Assembly (NCBI RefSeq): GCF_039993895.1
Contig: NZ_CP121194.1
Location: forward strand, 1,302,001-1,366,000
Direction of reading: 5' to 3'
Origin: Edaphobacter paludis
GTDB lineage: Bacteria; Acidobacteriota; Terriglobia; Terriglobales; Acidobacteriaceae
DNA: 64,000 nucleotides
Position numbers and translations under genes: made by a program. The notes below the pieces were generated by a model. The model ran no database searches. It was not told where the DNA came from and worked only from the letters and a program-made list of their open reading frames with translations. Shown here in pieces: positions 26,187 to 33,708 of the stretch (position 1 is the stretch's first letter; every line of letters starts with the position of its first letter).

Positions 26187-26432
26187 TTAATCCTCTGTCT
26201 GCCGTTTGAATACTGCGTGATACATCCACGGATTCGCAGAATCTATCCCTTTCCACTTCTGCGCCATGGGTAGCGCGGGCAGAAACGAAACCAGCTCCCA
26301 TCCATCCGCACCCATCTCCTTTAGGTGCGATTGAATAATTTCGCCGCTGGGAGGAGAATCTTCGAGATCCCCCTCGAACGGAACCTCATATTCCGTGTTA
26401 ATCGTGATAACGCTGTATTCCCACTTAACCAC
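26187..26432 (-). CDS. DUF4177-like small protein, 81 aa
   Basis: The protein begins VKWEYSVITINTEYE and contains IQSHLKEMGADGWELVSFLPA, the pattern of DUF4177-type proteins (WEY start, then GxxGWELVS), and ends with a beta-rich segment (MYHAVFKRQTED). The start is GTG, fixed by AGGAGG six bases upstream. It lies 29 bases after the HEPN-like gene on the same strand, so the two are probably co-transcribed. The molecular function of the family is unknown. It is a passenger of the IS1595 element. Confidence 0.7.
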   Translation of the reverse strand: MVKWEYSVITINTEYEVPFEGDLEDSPPSGEIIQSHLKEMGADGWELVSFLPALPMAQKWKGIDSANPWMYHAVFKRQTED

Positions 26433-26461
26433 TCAATACCTCCTACGGCGCGATGTCACTG

Positions 26462-27334
26462 TCATTCTACTTTTAATGTCTTATATGGAGATTCAGCGAG
26501 TGTTTTCATTAGACCTGCAACGCGCTGCATAGCGTCCATTGCGTTGTGTTTGTTGTAGTGTCGGCGAGTGTGCATTACATCATTACGGTAGAGGTCTTTT
26601 AGATGCGAAAGGGTCTCTCCGCAGTCTGAATAGAAGCGCAATCTATCGTTCTGCGGATAGCTCTTTGGCTCTTGGCGTAATTCTCTCTTGGTCTTGTCAA
26701 TCGCAGCTAAGACTGTTTCCCAAGTCGCAAATTCTACAGGCAAAGGCTTTTTCCCATCGGTCAACTCAATATCTAACTGGGCTGCAACATGACGTAATCC
26801 AAACTCGGCCACACGCATGGAATGGAATACCGAGCCAGTATTTAGATTTGCAGCATATGCGTTACCTGCCTCCAACATATCTTCAGAAGCTTCGGGGAAA
26901 CTCTTTAGTAGGTCGTTCCCAAATACGCAGGGTGCCCTGTAAAACTTGCTCAGTTCGGGAGACATATAAAAGAACTTGCGATTTCTAAGCAAGTCAATCA
27001 GACTGTGTTGAAGAGAGCGAATAAGGGCTTCAATCTCAATGTGTGAGGTCTGCCCAAAATCTTCATCGATCAGGTCTTGCAAATGGTAAATCTGGGCTTC
27101 TAGTCCGGCGTCAAAGTTGAGGACAGGCGAAAATTTTCGCAGATCGACGAGGACTGCTTCGAGTCGTTCCATTGTTCGACGATCCTTTACATACCCATCT
27201 GAGGTGTAGTTTAAGGACTCGTAGAACCTTAGGCGATCTAGGATCGCAACCAGATCGCTGAGCTTTATTTCGTACATAAGTTCATATAGGGATAGCAGAT
27301 TATGCTGCTGCTCGTTCCCTCCCAAGATCAGCAT
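26462..27334 (-). CDS. HEPN-like passenger protein, 290 aa
   Basis: The protein is largely helical. The C-terminal half has the pattern VFHSMRVAEFGLRHVAAQL, followed 55 residues later by YRNDVMHTRRHYNKHNA. The R-N-x3-H motif (Arg250-His255) matches the Rx4-6H active-site motif of HEPN RNases. The N-terminal half (LSDLVAILDRLRFYESL, long helices) is unassigned. The ATG at 27334 has AAGGCGG 6 bases upstream and lies 38 bases inside the right end of the transposon. Its promoter must therefore overlap the terminal repeat or lie outside. A toxin, defence or nucleic-acid function is inference; HEPN-like domains also occur in inactive proteins. Confidence 0.65.
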   Translation of the reverse strand: MLILGGNEQQHNLLSLYELMYEIKLSDLVAILDRLRFYESLNYTSDGYVKDRRTMERLEAVLVDLRKFSPVLNFDAGLEAQIYHLQDLIDEDFGQTSHIEIEALIRSLQHSLIDLLRNRKFFYMSPELSKFYRAPCVFGNDLLKSFPEASEDMLEAGNAYAANLNTGSVFHSMRVAEFGLRHVAAQLDIELTDGKKPLPVEFATWETVLAAIDKTKRELRQEPKSYPQNDRLRFYSDCGETLSHLKDLYRNDVMHTRRHYNKHNAMDAMQRVAGLMKTLAESPYKTLKVE

Positions 27335-27347
27335 AACGAACCGCCTT

Positions 27348-27371
27348 GGGTTAGGCAAGTATGTTTATGCC
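27348..27371 (-). repeat. Right terminal inverted repeat of IS1595 element 1
   Basis: On the minus strand it reads GGCATAAACATA then CTTGCCTAACCC, matching the left end at 20 of 24 positions. The duplicated target CCTAAGTC follows at once. Confidence 0.88.
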
Positions 27372-27475
27372 CCTAAGTCCGGACTTGAGTCGGGACTCAG
27401 GTCAAGTTAGGCTAAATGAAAAAGCCCGGCTAGTGCCGGGCTTCTCTTTTACCTTCTGATCTAATTATATCGGGG
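27372..27475. repeat. Dispersed repeat, copy A, right part, with hairpin
   Basis: The repeat resumes with CCTAAGTCCGGACTT and includes the AAGCCCGGC/GCCGGGCTT hairpin (27422-27443) with CTCTTTT. It ends with TAATTATA, matching 34937-35055. The shared tail reaches the position of the RAYT stop codon in copy B. The following 27476-27720 holds no supported gene. Confidence 0.72.
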
Positions 27476-27720
27476 CTGTCAATAGGCTGAAACTGTGGGT
27501 GGGAGCTAGTTTCCAGATTGCTGGCAATTCGGATGTGAAAAGCCATTGTCGGATTACCTTCCAGTTCGCCAATTTGAGAGGTGAACTTGCCGAAAAGTCG
27601 ACATTTCAGGAAGTTCGCGCGCTGTCTTAGCAGGCTTGTCGAGGGATTATCACTAGCTCTCCCAAGAATGCAGTTTACTGGCTCTGCGATTCGCTTTGTC
27701 GAGGGCATCGGTGTTTCATT

Positions 27721-27750
27721 TTGACACGAGAAAACGACGTGTGCTAGATT
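27721..27750 (+). promoter_or_regulatory. Sigma-70-type promoter for the PEP-CTERM gene
   Basis: A perfect -35 box TTGACA and TAGATT are separated by 18 bases and lie 43 bases upstream of the PEP-CTERM start codon. Confidence 0.6.
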
Positions 27751-27793
27751 CGGTTCCCGGCCCAGGAGACAATTTTCAAGATGAGGAACCCTT

Positions 27794-28345
27794 ATGAAAG
27801 TATTGCTTTCCGCTATCTTACTGATCGCCGGAGCAGGTTTGGCGAAGGCTGACACTATCGAGACGATCACCTTCAATCTGGGTGATTTGCATCCTGGATC
27901 AACGCTCTCAGCCACTTTCGACGTGCCCACTTTGATCCCTGGAACTGGGGTGACGCAGAACGTCACCTATTCTTTCAGCGATCCTTTGGACTATGCCGAA
28001 GGAAGTCTGACGGGGCCGACGGGAGGAACGTTGGCGGGAACGGTCTCGATTGACCCCAACACGCCGATCAGCAACTATGTCGTAAATTTCTCCGTCCCGG
28101 TATTTTTCAACCCCACCGGTAACATGTTTGATCGGGAAAACGTCCTTTCCGAGGATGGCCTTGCGGAATGTGCATCTTTTCCGTGCACAGCTACCGGACA
28201 ATTCGAAGACAGTATGGCCTTTTCTAACGGTGTGTACACTGTCGCTCCCGCAGCCACGACTCCTGAGCCATCTTCCTTCTTATTGCTGGCTACCGGTCTC
28301 GGGGGAGCGAGTCTTCTTTACGCGAGCCGCAAACGTTTCGCCTAG
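27794..28345 (+). CDS. PEP-CTERM sorting-domain protein
   Basis: The 183-residue secreted protein has a signal peptide (KVLLSAILLIAGAGLAKAD) and a beta-rich middle. The C-terminal PEP-CTERM tail consists of TPEPSSFLLL, a hydrophobic helix and the basic end YASRKRFA. In bacteria with exosortase (EpsH), this tail is cleaved and the protein is sorted to the envelope or extracellular matrix. GATGAGGAA precedes the ATG and a good promoter lies further upstream. Two Cys in ECASFPCTA may form a disulfide. The middle domain is not recognised. No exosortase gene is in the window. Confidence 0.85.
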   Translation: MKVLLSAILLIAGAGLAKADTIETITFNLGDLHPGSTLSATFDVPTLIPGTGVTQNVTYSFSDPLDYAEGSLTGPTGGTLAGTVSIDPNTPISNYVVNFSVPVFFNPTGNMFDRENVLSEDGLAECASFPCTATGQFEDSMAFSNGVYTVAPAATTPEPSSFLLLATGLGGASLLYASRKRFA

Positions 28346-28374
28346 ACCATTTCCACTAGCTACAAAAATTGTGT

Positions 28375-28548
28375 CTAGATCGCAGTCGACGCTTCCGCTA
28401 ACCTCAATTTTTTGCGAAATCGCCGGATGAGCAGCACGAACATTCCGGCCGTCATCAGGACTGCGGTTGAAGGTTCTGGAACGGTGGTAGTCGTAAGTAC
28501 GTCGCTCTGCGATGGCAGCGAATAATTCATATCCAACCAACGATTTCG
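28375..28548 (-). pseudogene. Remnant of a second PEP-CTERM protein (C-terminal tail)
   Basis: On the minus strand an open stretch of 57 codons encodes LDMNYSLPSQSDV, then TVPEPSTAVLM, a hydrophobic helix and IRRFRKKLR. This is a complete PEP-CTERM sorting tail. An in-frame stop (28549-28551) cuts it off upstream and no body of the protein is found. It faces the intact PEP-CTERM gene tail-to-tail. It is probably the decayed 3' end of another family member. Region 28549-28746 shows no gene but holds an inverted repeat. Confidence 0.6.
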
Positions 28549-28695
28549 CTATTTATCAGACCAGATCCGTGAACGAGGGTCGCCGGGCGCGCAAACACGC
28601 AGCTTCCCCAGTACGGCGACTCCCCATGGTTGCGTATGGAACGAAGGTGTGCCGTCCGAAAGATGCGGAGCCTGCGAGACAACGTTTTTGTTTAG

Positions 28696-28734
28696 GCATC
28701 GTTGATCGATGTTCAGTATGTCGATCAACGATGC
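28696..28734. repeat. Perfect 14-bp inverted repeat
   Basis: GCATCGTTGATCGA and TCGATCAACGATGC flank an 11-base loop, 12 bases past the end of the minus-strand dienelactone hydrolase gene. The position suits a terminator on the minus strand, but there is no clear T-tract. A protein-binding site is the alternative. Confidence 0.55.
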
Positions 28735-28746
28735 ACTCCAGTTCGG

Positions 28747-29520
28747 TTAATCTTTGCGATAGATGGTGGTCAGGTCGCCCTGGCCTAGTTTGCGGTGGAA
28801 GAGGTTGAAGACCAGACCGTAGAGGCTGTAGGCAAGCTCGGGATCGTAGCGGGGGCCTTCGTCGCGCATGAAGGCGTGGGCTCCGTTGACCTCGTGCCAG
28901 CTCAGGCGGGTGCCAAGCTCGTTGAGCCGGGCAAGGACTTTGAGGCGGCCTTCGAGGGAGATGTGGGGGTCTTGTCGGCCCCAGATCATGAGTAGTTCGC
29001 CCTTGATGTCGGCGGCGCGCTGGAGGGAGTCGTCGCTCATGCCTTTACCGAGGCTGCCTTTGTGGATGTCGGTAGCGTAGAAGCAGGCGGTGGCGAGGAC
29101 TTCGGGATTCATGGCGGCGCGGAAGGCGAGGTGTCCGCCCAGGCAGATGCCGAGCGCTCCGATGTGTCCGGTGCAGTCGAGGCGGGACTTGAGGTGGTCG
29201 ATGGCGGCGCGGGCGTCGGCGTCGTAGCTTTCGATGGTTTTGGTGGTCTTGAGGGCGTTGCCGCGGTCAGAGCCAGCTTGATCGTAGGCGAAGACGGTGC
29301 CTGCGGGTTCGAACTCGTGATAGACCTCGGGCATGGCAACGATGTAACCCTGTCCCCCGAGCAGGCAGGCGGTGCGGTGGATGGGCGCGGTGATCTGGAA
29401 GATCTCAGAGTAGAAAACTATGCCGGGGTAGCGGCCGGGTGCGGCAGGACGGACGATGTGGGTGCGCATGGGTCCGTTGGGGGTGGGCAGGTCTACGTGT
29501 TCGTCGCTGATGATGATCAT
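28747..29520 (-). CDS. Dienelactone hydrolase family protein
   Basis: The 257-residue alpha/beta hydrolase has the DLH nucleophile motif GALGICLGGHLAF with Cys in place of Ser. The acid lies in LLMIWGRQDPHIS and the His in VNGAHAFMRDE. The N-terminal part contains GIVFYSEIFQI with the conserved Glu. Known members hydrolyse dienelactone in aromatic degradation, but many are general esterases, and no aromatic pathway genes are nearby. The ATG is preceded by AGAGG. It is transcribed away from the SCO-like gene, leaving about 140 bases between them for promoters. Confidence 0.9.
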   Translation of the reverse strand: MIIISDEHVDLPTPNGPMRTHIVRPAAPGRYPGIVFYSEIFQITAPIHRTACLLGGQGYIVAMPEVYHEFEPAGTVFAYDQAGSDRGNALKTTKTIESYDADARAAIDHLKSRLDCTGHIGALGICLGGHLAFRAAMNPEVLATACFYATDIHKGSLGKGMSDDSLQRAADIKGELLMIWGRQDPHISLEGRLKVLARLNELGTRLSWHEVNGAHAFMRDEGPRYDPELAYSLYGLVFNLFHRKLGQGDLTTIYRKD

Positions 29521-29663
29521 GTTTTCCTCTGGGCTGATGGGAAAGAGCGGTTTCTTATACTTTGTCTCCTTATGCTACTCAAGGCTGAAGTCTTCGGGTA
29601 CCTCAGAATCAAATGCGGTGGGGCAACGGCGTAGCATGGAGAGAGAGTCGGTTGGAGGGTGCT

Positions 29664-30524
29664 TTGATTGGGTTTCGGCGTTTTGGGGTTCTGGCGGTAG
29701 CGGGTCTGGGTCTGTTGGCAACAGGGGCGTATGCGCAACAGATTGGTATGGACAAGCCGATGGGGACGATGGCGCAGCATACGCCGGACTATCTGAAGGG
29801 TGCGGGTCTGGTGGAGCGGTTAAATCAGCCGCTGCCGTTGGCGACTGCTTTTGTGGACGATGCGGGGAAGCAGGTCACGCTGGGCCAATATTTTCATCAG
29901 CGACCGATTGCGCTGGCGCTGGTCTATTTCAAGTGTGGGATGCTTTGTCCGCAGGTGCTGCATGGCATGGCTGCCGGGTTGAAGGGGACGGGGCTGACGG
30001 CGGGGAAGGACTATGACGTTGTGGTGGCTAGTATCGATCCGATGGACACACCGGCGGATGCGGCTGTGGCGAAGAAGACGTTTCTGGCTGGGATCGGGCA
30101 GCCGGGGGCGGGTGACAGCGTTCACTTTTTGACCGGGCAGGAGCCTTCGATTACGGCGCTGAGCGAGGCTACAGGGTTTCACTACGTTCGGGTGCCGGGG
30201 CCGGATGGGAAGATGGACCAGTTCGCTCATTCGAGCGTGATCATGTTTGCCACGCCGGAGGGAAAGATGTCGGAGTACCTGGCGGGGATTGATTACCCGA
30301 CGAGAGATGTGCGGCTGGCGCTGGTGAATGCGTCGCACCTGAAGATTGCTACGGCCAAGGATTTGTTTCTGCTGTACTGCTGCAACTATGTTCCGTCGTC
30401 GGGAAAGTACACGGTAGCAGTGCTGCGGATACTGGGACTGGCGGCGATGTTGACGCTGATTGGAATTGGATTGGGATTCTATTTCCTTAGCCGGAAGAAG
30501 CCGATGTCGGGTGCGGCGGCTTAA
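29664..30524 (+). CDS. SCO1/SenC-like membrane-anchored thioredoxin-fold protein
   Basis: SCO proteins deliver copper to the CuA site of cytochrome oxidase or act as thiol reductases outside the inner membrane. The product has a signal/anchor (GFRRFGVLAVAGLGLLATGAYA). The CxxxC copper site is in YFKCGMLCPQVL, the distal His in DQFAHSSVIMF, and there is a C-terminal membrane helix (ILGLAAMLTLIGIGLGFYFLS). A TTG at 29664 with GGAGG just upstream is preferred. An ATG at 29613 gives 17 extra residues but no ribosome-binding site. The second helix and LLYCCNY motif are typical of the SCO branch near bacterial oxidase operons, but no oxidase genes are here. Confidence 0.85.
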   Translation: MIGFRRFGVLAVAGLGLLATGAYAQQIGMDKPMGTMAQHTPDYLKGAGLVERLNQPLPLATAFVDDAGKQVTLGQYFHQRPIALALVYFKCGMLCPQVLHGMAAGLKGTGLTAGKDYDVVVASIDPMDTPADAAVAKKTFLAGIGQPGAGDSVHFLTGQEPSITALSEATGFHYVRVPGPDGKMDQFAHSSVIMFATPEGKMSEYLAGIDYPTRDVRLALVNASHLKIATAKDLFLLYCCNYVPSSGKYTVAVLRILGLAAMLTLIGIGLGFYFLSRKKPMSGAAA

Positions 30525-31558
30525 GAGCTAGTTCGAGCCTCGATGATGGAGACGTCCATCTCGGCTACGGGAATGAATTGCACTGTGGTGAATCCTGAGG
30601 CTTGAAGCAGGGTGGACCACTCGGCTGCGCTGCGCTCTTTGCCTCCGGTGACGGCGAGCATGTTGAGGTCGCTGAAGAGACGTCTCTGCAGTTGCGGGTT
30701 GGGTTCGGAGATGATGTCGGGCAGGACGAATTCGATGATGAGCAGGCGGGCGTCGGCGTCCATAACGTCTCGGCAGTTGCGAAGAACCTCGGCGGCAGCG
30801 GTATCGGTGTAGCCGTGTAGGACGTGCTTGAGGATATAGGTGTCCGCGCCGCGGGGGACTTCGGTGCGCAGGTCCGCGGCGATTAGTTTGCATCTGGCGG
30901 AGAGATCGTTGTTCTGGAAGCGGGGTTTTGCGGCTTCGATGGATTCGGGGCGGTCTACCAGCATTCCTTGGAGATGAGGGGACGTGGACAGGATGGCTGC
31001 GAGAAGGGAACCGCCGCCGCCACCGAGATCGGCTATGACGTGACGGCTGGCGAAGTCCCACCGTTTTGCGATGGGTAAGTAATTTTCTGTCGGGGCAGTT
31101 CCCATGACGGCGCGGAAGATGGCGTTGGCGTCGGGAGCGGTAGCCCAGTGCGAGGTGATTCCTTGCTGCTGCATGATCTGCATGGCGGTGTCGCCGGTGC
31201 GAATGCAGTCGGTGAGGTGAGACCAGTTATCGGCGAGGAGATCGGACCAGAAGACGACGCTGGCCCAGGCGGAGTTCGGTGCGTCTTTGCGGAGTGGTTG
31301 GCCGAATGGAGTCAGGGCAAAACGATGGGGAGCGGACTCGGTTGTGATGCCGAGGACGGCGAGGGCGCGGAGGAGACGATAGAGCGAGGCGGCATTGGCG
31401 TTGCAGGTTTGAGCGAGTTCCTCGACGGTACGCTCGTCGTTGCCGAGTGCGTCAGCTATGCCGAGACGGGCGGCGGCGCAGAGGATGCAGCTGCGCGAGT
31501 AGGACATCGCCATGTCGACCAGTTCGGTGTTTGCGGTGACGTTGCCGATTGCGCTCAT
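30521..31558 (-). CDS. SAM-dependent O-methyltransferase (family 2-like)
   Basis: The 345-residue protein has an N-terminal winged-helix dimerisation domain (ARLGIADALGNDERTVEELA, SLYRLLRALAVLGI). A Rossmann methyltransferase domain follows with the SAM loop VIADLGGGGGSLLAAIL, then LVDRPESIE and ILKHVLHGYTD. The His in the latter matches the catalytic base of plant-type O-methyltransferases and CrtF/hydroxyindole methyltransferases. The substrate cannot be told. The stop overlaps the converging SCO-like gene by 4 bases. CGGAGC precedes the ATG. It seems to be transcribed alone, behind a terminator shared with the GH51 gene. Confidence 0.88.
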   Translation of the reverse strand: MSAIGNVTANTELVDMAMSYSRSCILCAAARLGIADALGNDERTVEELAQTCNANAASLYRLLRALAVLGITTESAPHRFALTPFGQPLRKDAPNSAWASVVFWSDLLADNWSHLTDCIRTGDTAMQIMQQQGITSHWATAPDANAIFRAVMGTAPTENYLPIAKRWDFASRHVIADLGGGGGSLLAAILSTSPHLQGMLVDRPESIEAAKPRFQNNDLSARCKLIAADLRTEVPRGADTYILKHVLHGYTDTAAAEVLRNCRDVMDADARLLIIEFVLPDIISEPNPQLQRRLFSDLNMLAVTGGKERSAAEWSTLLQASGFTTVQFIPVAEMDVSIIEARTSS

Positions 31559-31625
31559 GGATCGCTCCGGGCTTTTGAATTTGGCCTGTTCAGATTAGAT
31601 GATGCTGACGCGATTGCAGATAAGA

Positions 31626-31669
31626 ACGGCCCATCCTTGCGCCTCGATGAGGACGAAAGGATGGGCCGT
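31626..31669. terminator. Hairpin terminator between GH51 and methyltransferase genes
   Basis: A perfect 13-bp stem (ACGGCCCATCCTT with AAGGATGGGCCGT) and an 18-base loop lie 12 bases after the GH51 stop. This insulates GH51 from the methyltransferase gene downstream on the same strand. Confidence 0.75.
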
Positions 31670-31680
31670 GTTGGGTTGAA

Positions 31681-33579
31681 TTAGTTGAGGTCGAGATCGA
31701 GGATCTGGATGGAGAAGCGCGGGACCGTGTGAGTGAAGGTGGAGGCAGCGTTCGAGATCGTGCTGACGACGGGAACGATGCGCGTGGGGTCGGTAATGGT
31801 GTTGGTGGCTTCGGTGGTGGGTGCGCCGAGGGTGGTGACGTGGGCGTTGCTGCGTACTTTTGCGCCGGAGAGGTTGATGCTGACCGACTGCGGCTGAGAT
31901 GAGCCGTTGACCAGCTTGACGATGACGCGGCGGTGTTTGGTATCGAGGGTTACGGAGTCGAAGAGGCGCGGGTTGGTAGCGTCGAGCTTCGCGTCGAGGA
32001 CGTGATCGCCGACGTGCGTGCTGAACATGGCCTGAGCGTAGTAGCTGGGCGAGCCGTAGCTGTTGAGTGCGTCGTAGCCGATAAGGTCGCTGGGCCACTG
32101 CATGCCGCCGGGGTTGACGTTGACGAAGAGCGGAGCGTAGCTGGCGAGGACGATGATGTCGCTGTTGCGCTCCATGCCGGTCATCCATGCGGCGTCGCCG
32201 AGGGCTGCGCCCATGTTGGTGGTGGGAGATCCTTCGCGGGTGGCCCACTCGCCGACCATGACTTTGGGACCGTTGCGGTCGGTGTTGTCGTAGTGATGGA
32301 CGTCGTTGAAGAACTCCTGGGCAGAGCGGTAGAAGTGGTCGTCAACGATATCGGGACGAATGCCGGTGACCGGTGCGGTGGCGATGATCTGGATGTCGGG
32401 ATAGGCGGCCTTGATGGCTTTGTAGAACTGAGCGTAGCGGCCGCTGTAGCTGCCGGATTTATCGAACCAATCTTCGTTGCCTACTTCGATGTAGTTGATG
32501 TGGAAGGGTGCGGGATGGCCGTCTTTGGCGCGGATGGCTCCCCATTTGGTGGAGGTGCTGCCGGTGGCGTATTCAATCTCGTCGAGGGCGTCCTGAACGT
32601 AGGGCTCGAGGGCGGGACCGGCATCGACGTGCTCCTGGCGCATGGAATATCCGGCGTAGACAGCGAGAAGAGGCTGCATGTGCAGGTCTTCACACCACTC
32701 GAAGAATTCGAGCAGGCCAAGGCCGTCGGAGGAGTGGTAGTTCCAAGGGCTGGGGTGGGTGGGGCGATCGACGAGCGAGCCGATGGTCTTCTTCCACTCG
32801 TAGCGCTCGTTGATATGGTCCCCTTCGAGGTAGTTGCCGCCGGGGAAGCGCAGGAAGGCGGGGTGCATGGCGGCGAGCTTCTGCATGAGGTCGATGCGGT
32901 TGCCGTTGGCAGTGTTCTGATAGGTGGGCGGGAAGAGGGAGACGAGCGAGAACCAGGCGGTGCCGGAGTGCTCGACCGAGATTGTGAGGTGGTTGGCGGC
33001 GGAGGCGGTGACGGCTCCGGATTTGAGGGTGTACTCGTAGCGGTGCCAGTCGGCGCTGAGGGCGGGGACGGTGGCGGTGGCTTCGATGGCGCCGGTGTCG
33101 TTGTTGATGAGACGGATGGTGACGGCACCGATGCTGGCGCTGTCGGCCTTCGCGTAGAAGGAGCCGTGGAATTGCTCGGACGGATGGACGGGGATGCCCC
33201 AGTAGCCGTTGTTGACGATGCCTGCTTCAGATTTGGGGGCGGCGTTGTCGACGGTGAGTTTGAGGCTGAGGGGAAGCGCTTCGCTGGGGCCGGTGTTCTT
33301 GTCGATGGCCATGGCGGCGCGGGCGTTGCCGTTCTGCAGGATCGTCCAGTCTGCGGTGCTGGGGCCGCGATTGGATTGGAAGGTGCGGTTGTTGACCAAC
33401 TCAGCGTAGAGGCCGCCATCGTAGGAGTAATTGATCTCTTCCGTCATTAGGCCGTAAAGGGTGGGGCTGACGGCGGCGATGGGCTTGGCAGTGTCGATGG
33501 TGAGCGTGGCGGGCTGCTGAGCCATGGCGGCGAGAGGCAAGCCGGCAAGGAGGACTGCGGCGAATTTTCCGAGGCGCAT
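31681..33579 (-). CDS. Secreted alpha-L-arabinofuranosidase, GH51
   Basis: The 632-residue enzyme removes arabinofuranosyl side groups from plant hemicellulose and pectin. It has a signal peptide (FAAVLLAGLPLAAMAQ), then a jelly-roll region (about 80-215). The GH51 barrel carries acid/base Glu369 in EVGNEDW and nucleophile Glu444 in MVGEWAT. FLRFPGGNYLEGDHI is also a family signature. The C-terminal beta-sandwich is typical. AAGGA precedes the ATG. A LacI-like operator candidate lies about 35 bases upstream. Together with the secreted GH42 it points to growth on plant polysaccharides such as arabinogalactan, which is inference. Confidence 0.93.
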   Translation of the reverse strand: MRLGKFAAVLLAGLPLAAMAQQPATLTIDTAKPIAAVSPTLYGLMTEEINYSYDGGLYAELVNNRTFQSNRGPSTADWTILQNGNARAAMAIDKNTGPSEALPLSLKLTVDNAAPKSEAGIVNNGYWGIPVHPSEQFHGSFYAKADSASIGAVTIRLINNDTGAIEATATVPALSADWHRYEYTLKSGAVTASAANHLTISVEHSGTAWFSLVSLFPPTYQNTANGNRIDLMQKLAAMHPAFLRFPGGNYLEGDHINERYEWKKTIGSLVDRPTHPSPWNYHSSDGLGLLEFFEWCEDLHMQPLLAVYAGYSMRQEHVDAGPALEPYVQDALDEIEYATGSTSTKWGAIRAKDGHPAPFHINYIEVGNEDWFDKSGSYSGRYAQFYKAIKAAYPDIQIIATAPVTGIRPDIVDDHFYRSAQEFFNDVHHYDNTDRNGPKVMVGEWATREGSPTTNMGAALGDAAWMTGMERNSDIIVLASYAPLFVNVNPGGMQWPSDLIGYDALNSYGSPSYYAQAMFSTHVGDHVLDAKLDATNPRLFDSVTLDTKHRRVIVKLVNGSSQPQSVSINLSGAKVRSNAHVTTLGAPTTEATNTITDPTRIVPVVSTISNAASTFTHTVPRFSIQILDLDLN

Positions 33580-33608
33580 GAATGGGTCCTTCGTGAATTA
33601 GGCGGTGA

Positions 33609-33620
33609 GAGAACGTTTAC
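33609..33620. promoter_or_regulatory. LacI-type operator candidate upstream of GH51
   Basis: GAGAACGTTTAC contains the palindromic core AACGTT with partly matching flanks, the form of many LacI/GalR-family operators, 30-41 bases before the GH51 start codon. No matching regulator is adjacent. Confidence 0.35.
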
Positions 33621-33708
33621 TTCGGGGTGCACAACGATGCTACCCGAATAAAGGCGCTTTGGGCGCGGAGATTTTTTTCTTGGGATTGAATTTATCTTGA
33701 ATTGAGCC

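Larger units (their letters stand above)
24515..27371. mobile_element. Complete IS1595-family transposon with passenger genes (2857 bp)
   Basis: The element is bounded by 24-bp imperfect inverted repeats (20 of 24 identical) and flanked by an exact 8-bp duplication, CCTAAGTC, at 24507-24514 and 27372-27379. Eight bases is the known duplication length of the IS1595 family, and the transposase is ISXO2-like. Besides the transposase it carries a 60-residue basic protein, a 98-residue unknown protein, a DUF4177-like protein and a 290-residue HEPN-like protein. It interrupts a dispersed repeat. Intact ends and an intact transposase suggest recent movement. Confidence 0.9.

Noticed and set aside
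27430-27966. 178-codon minus-strand frame between the transposon and the PEP-CTERM gene
   Set aside because: It overlaps the PEP-CTERM promoter and start and runs into the dispersed repeat; no domain or start signal.
31933-33450. 505-codon plus-strand frame, Gly/Val/Asp-rich
   Set aside because: It is antisense to GH51 with both catalytic glutamates in the real frame; the composition is that of a mirrored GC-rich gene.
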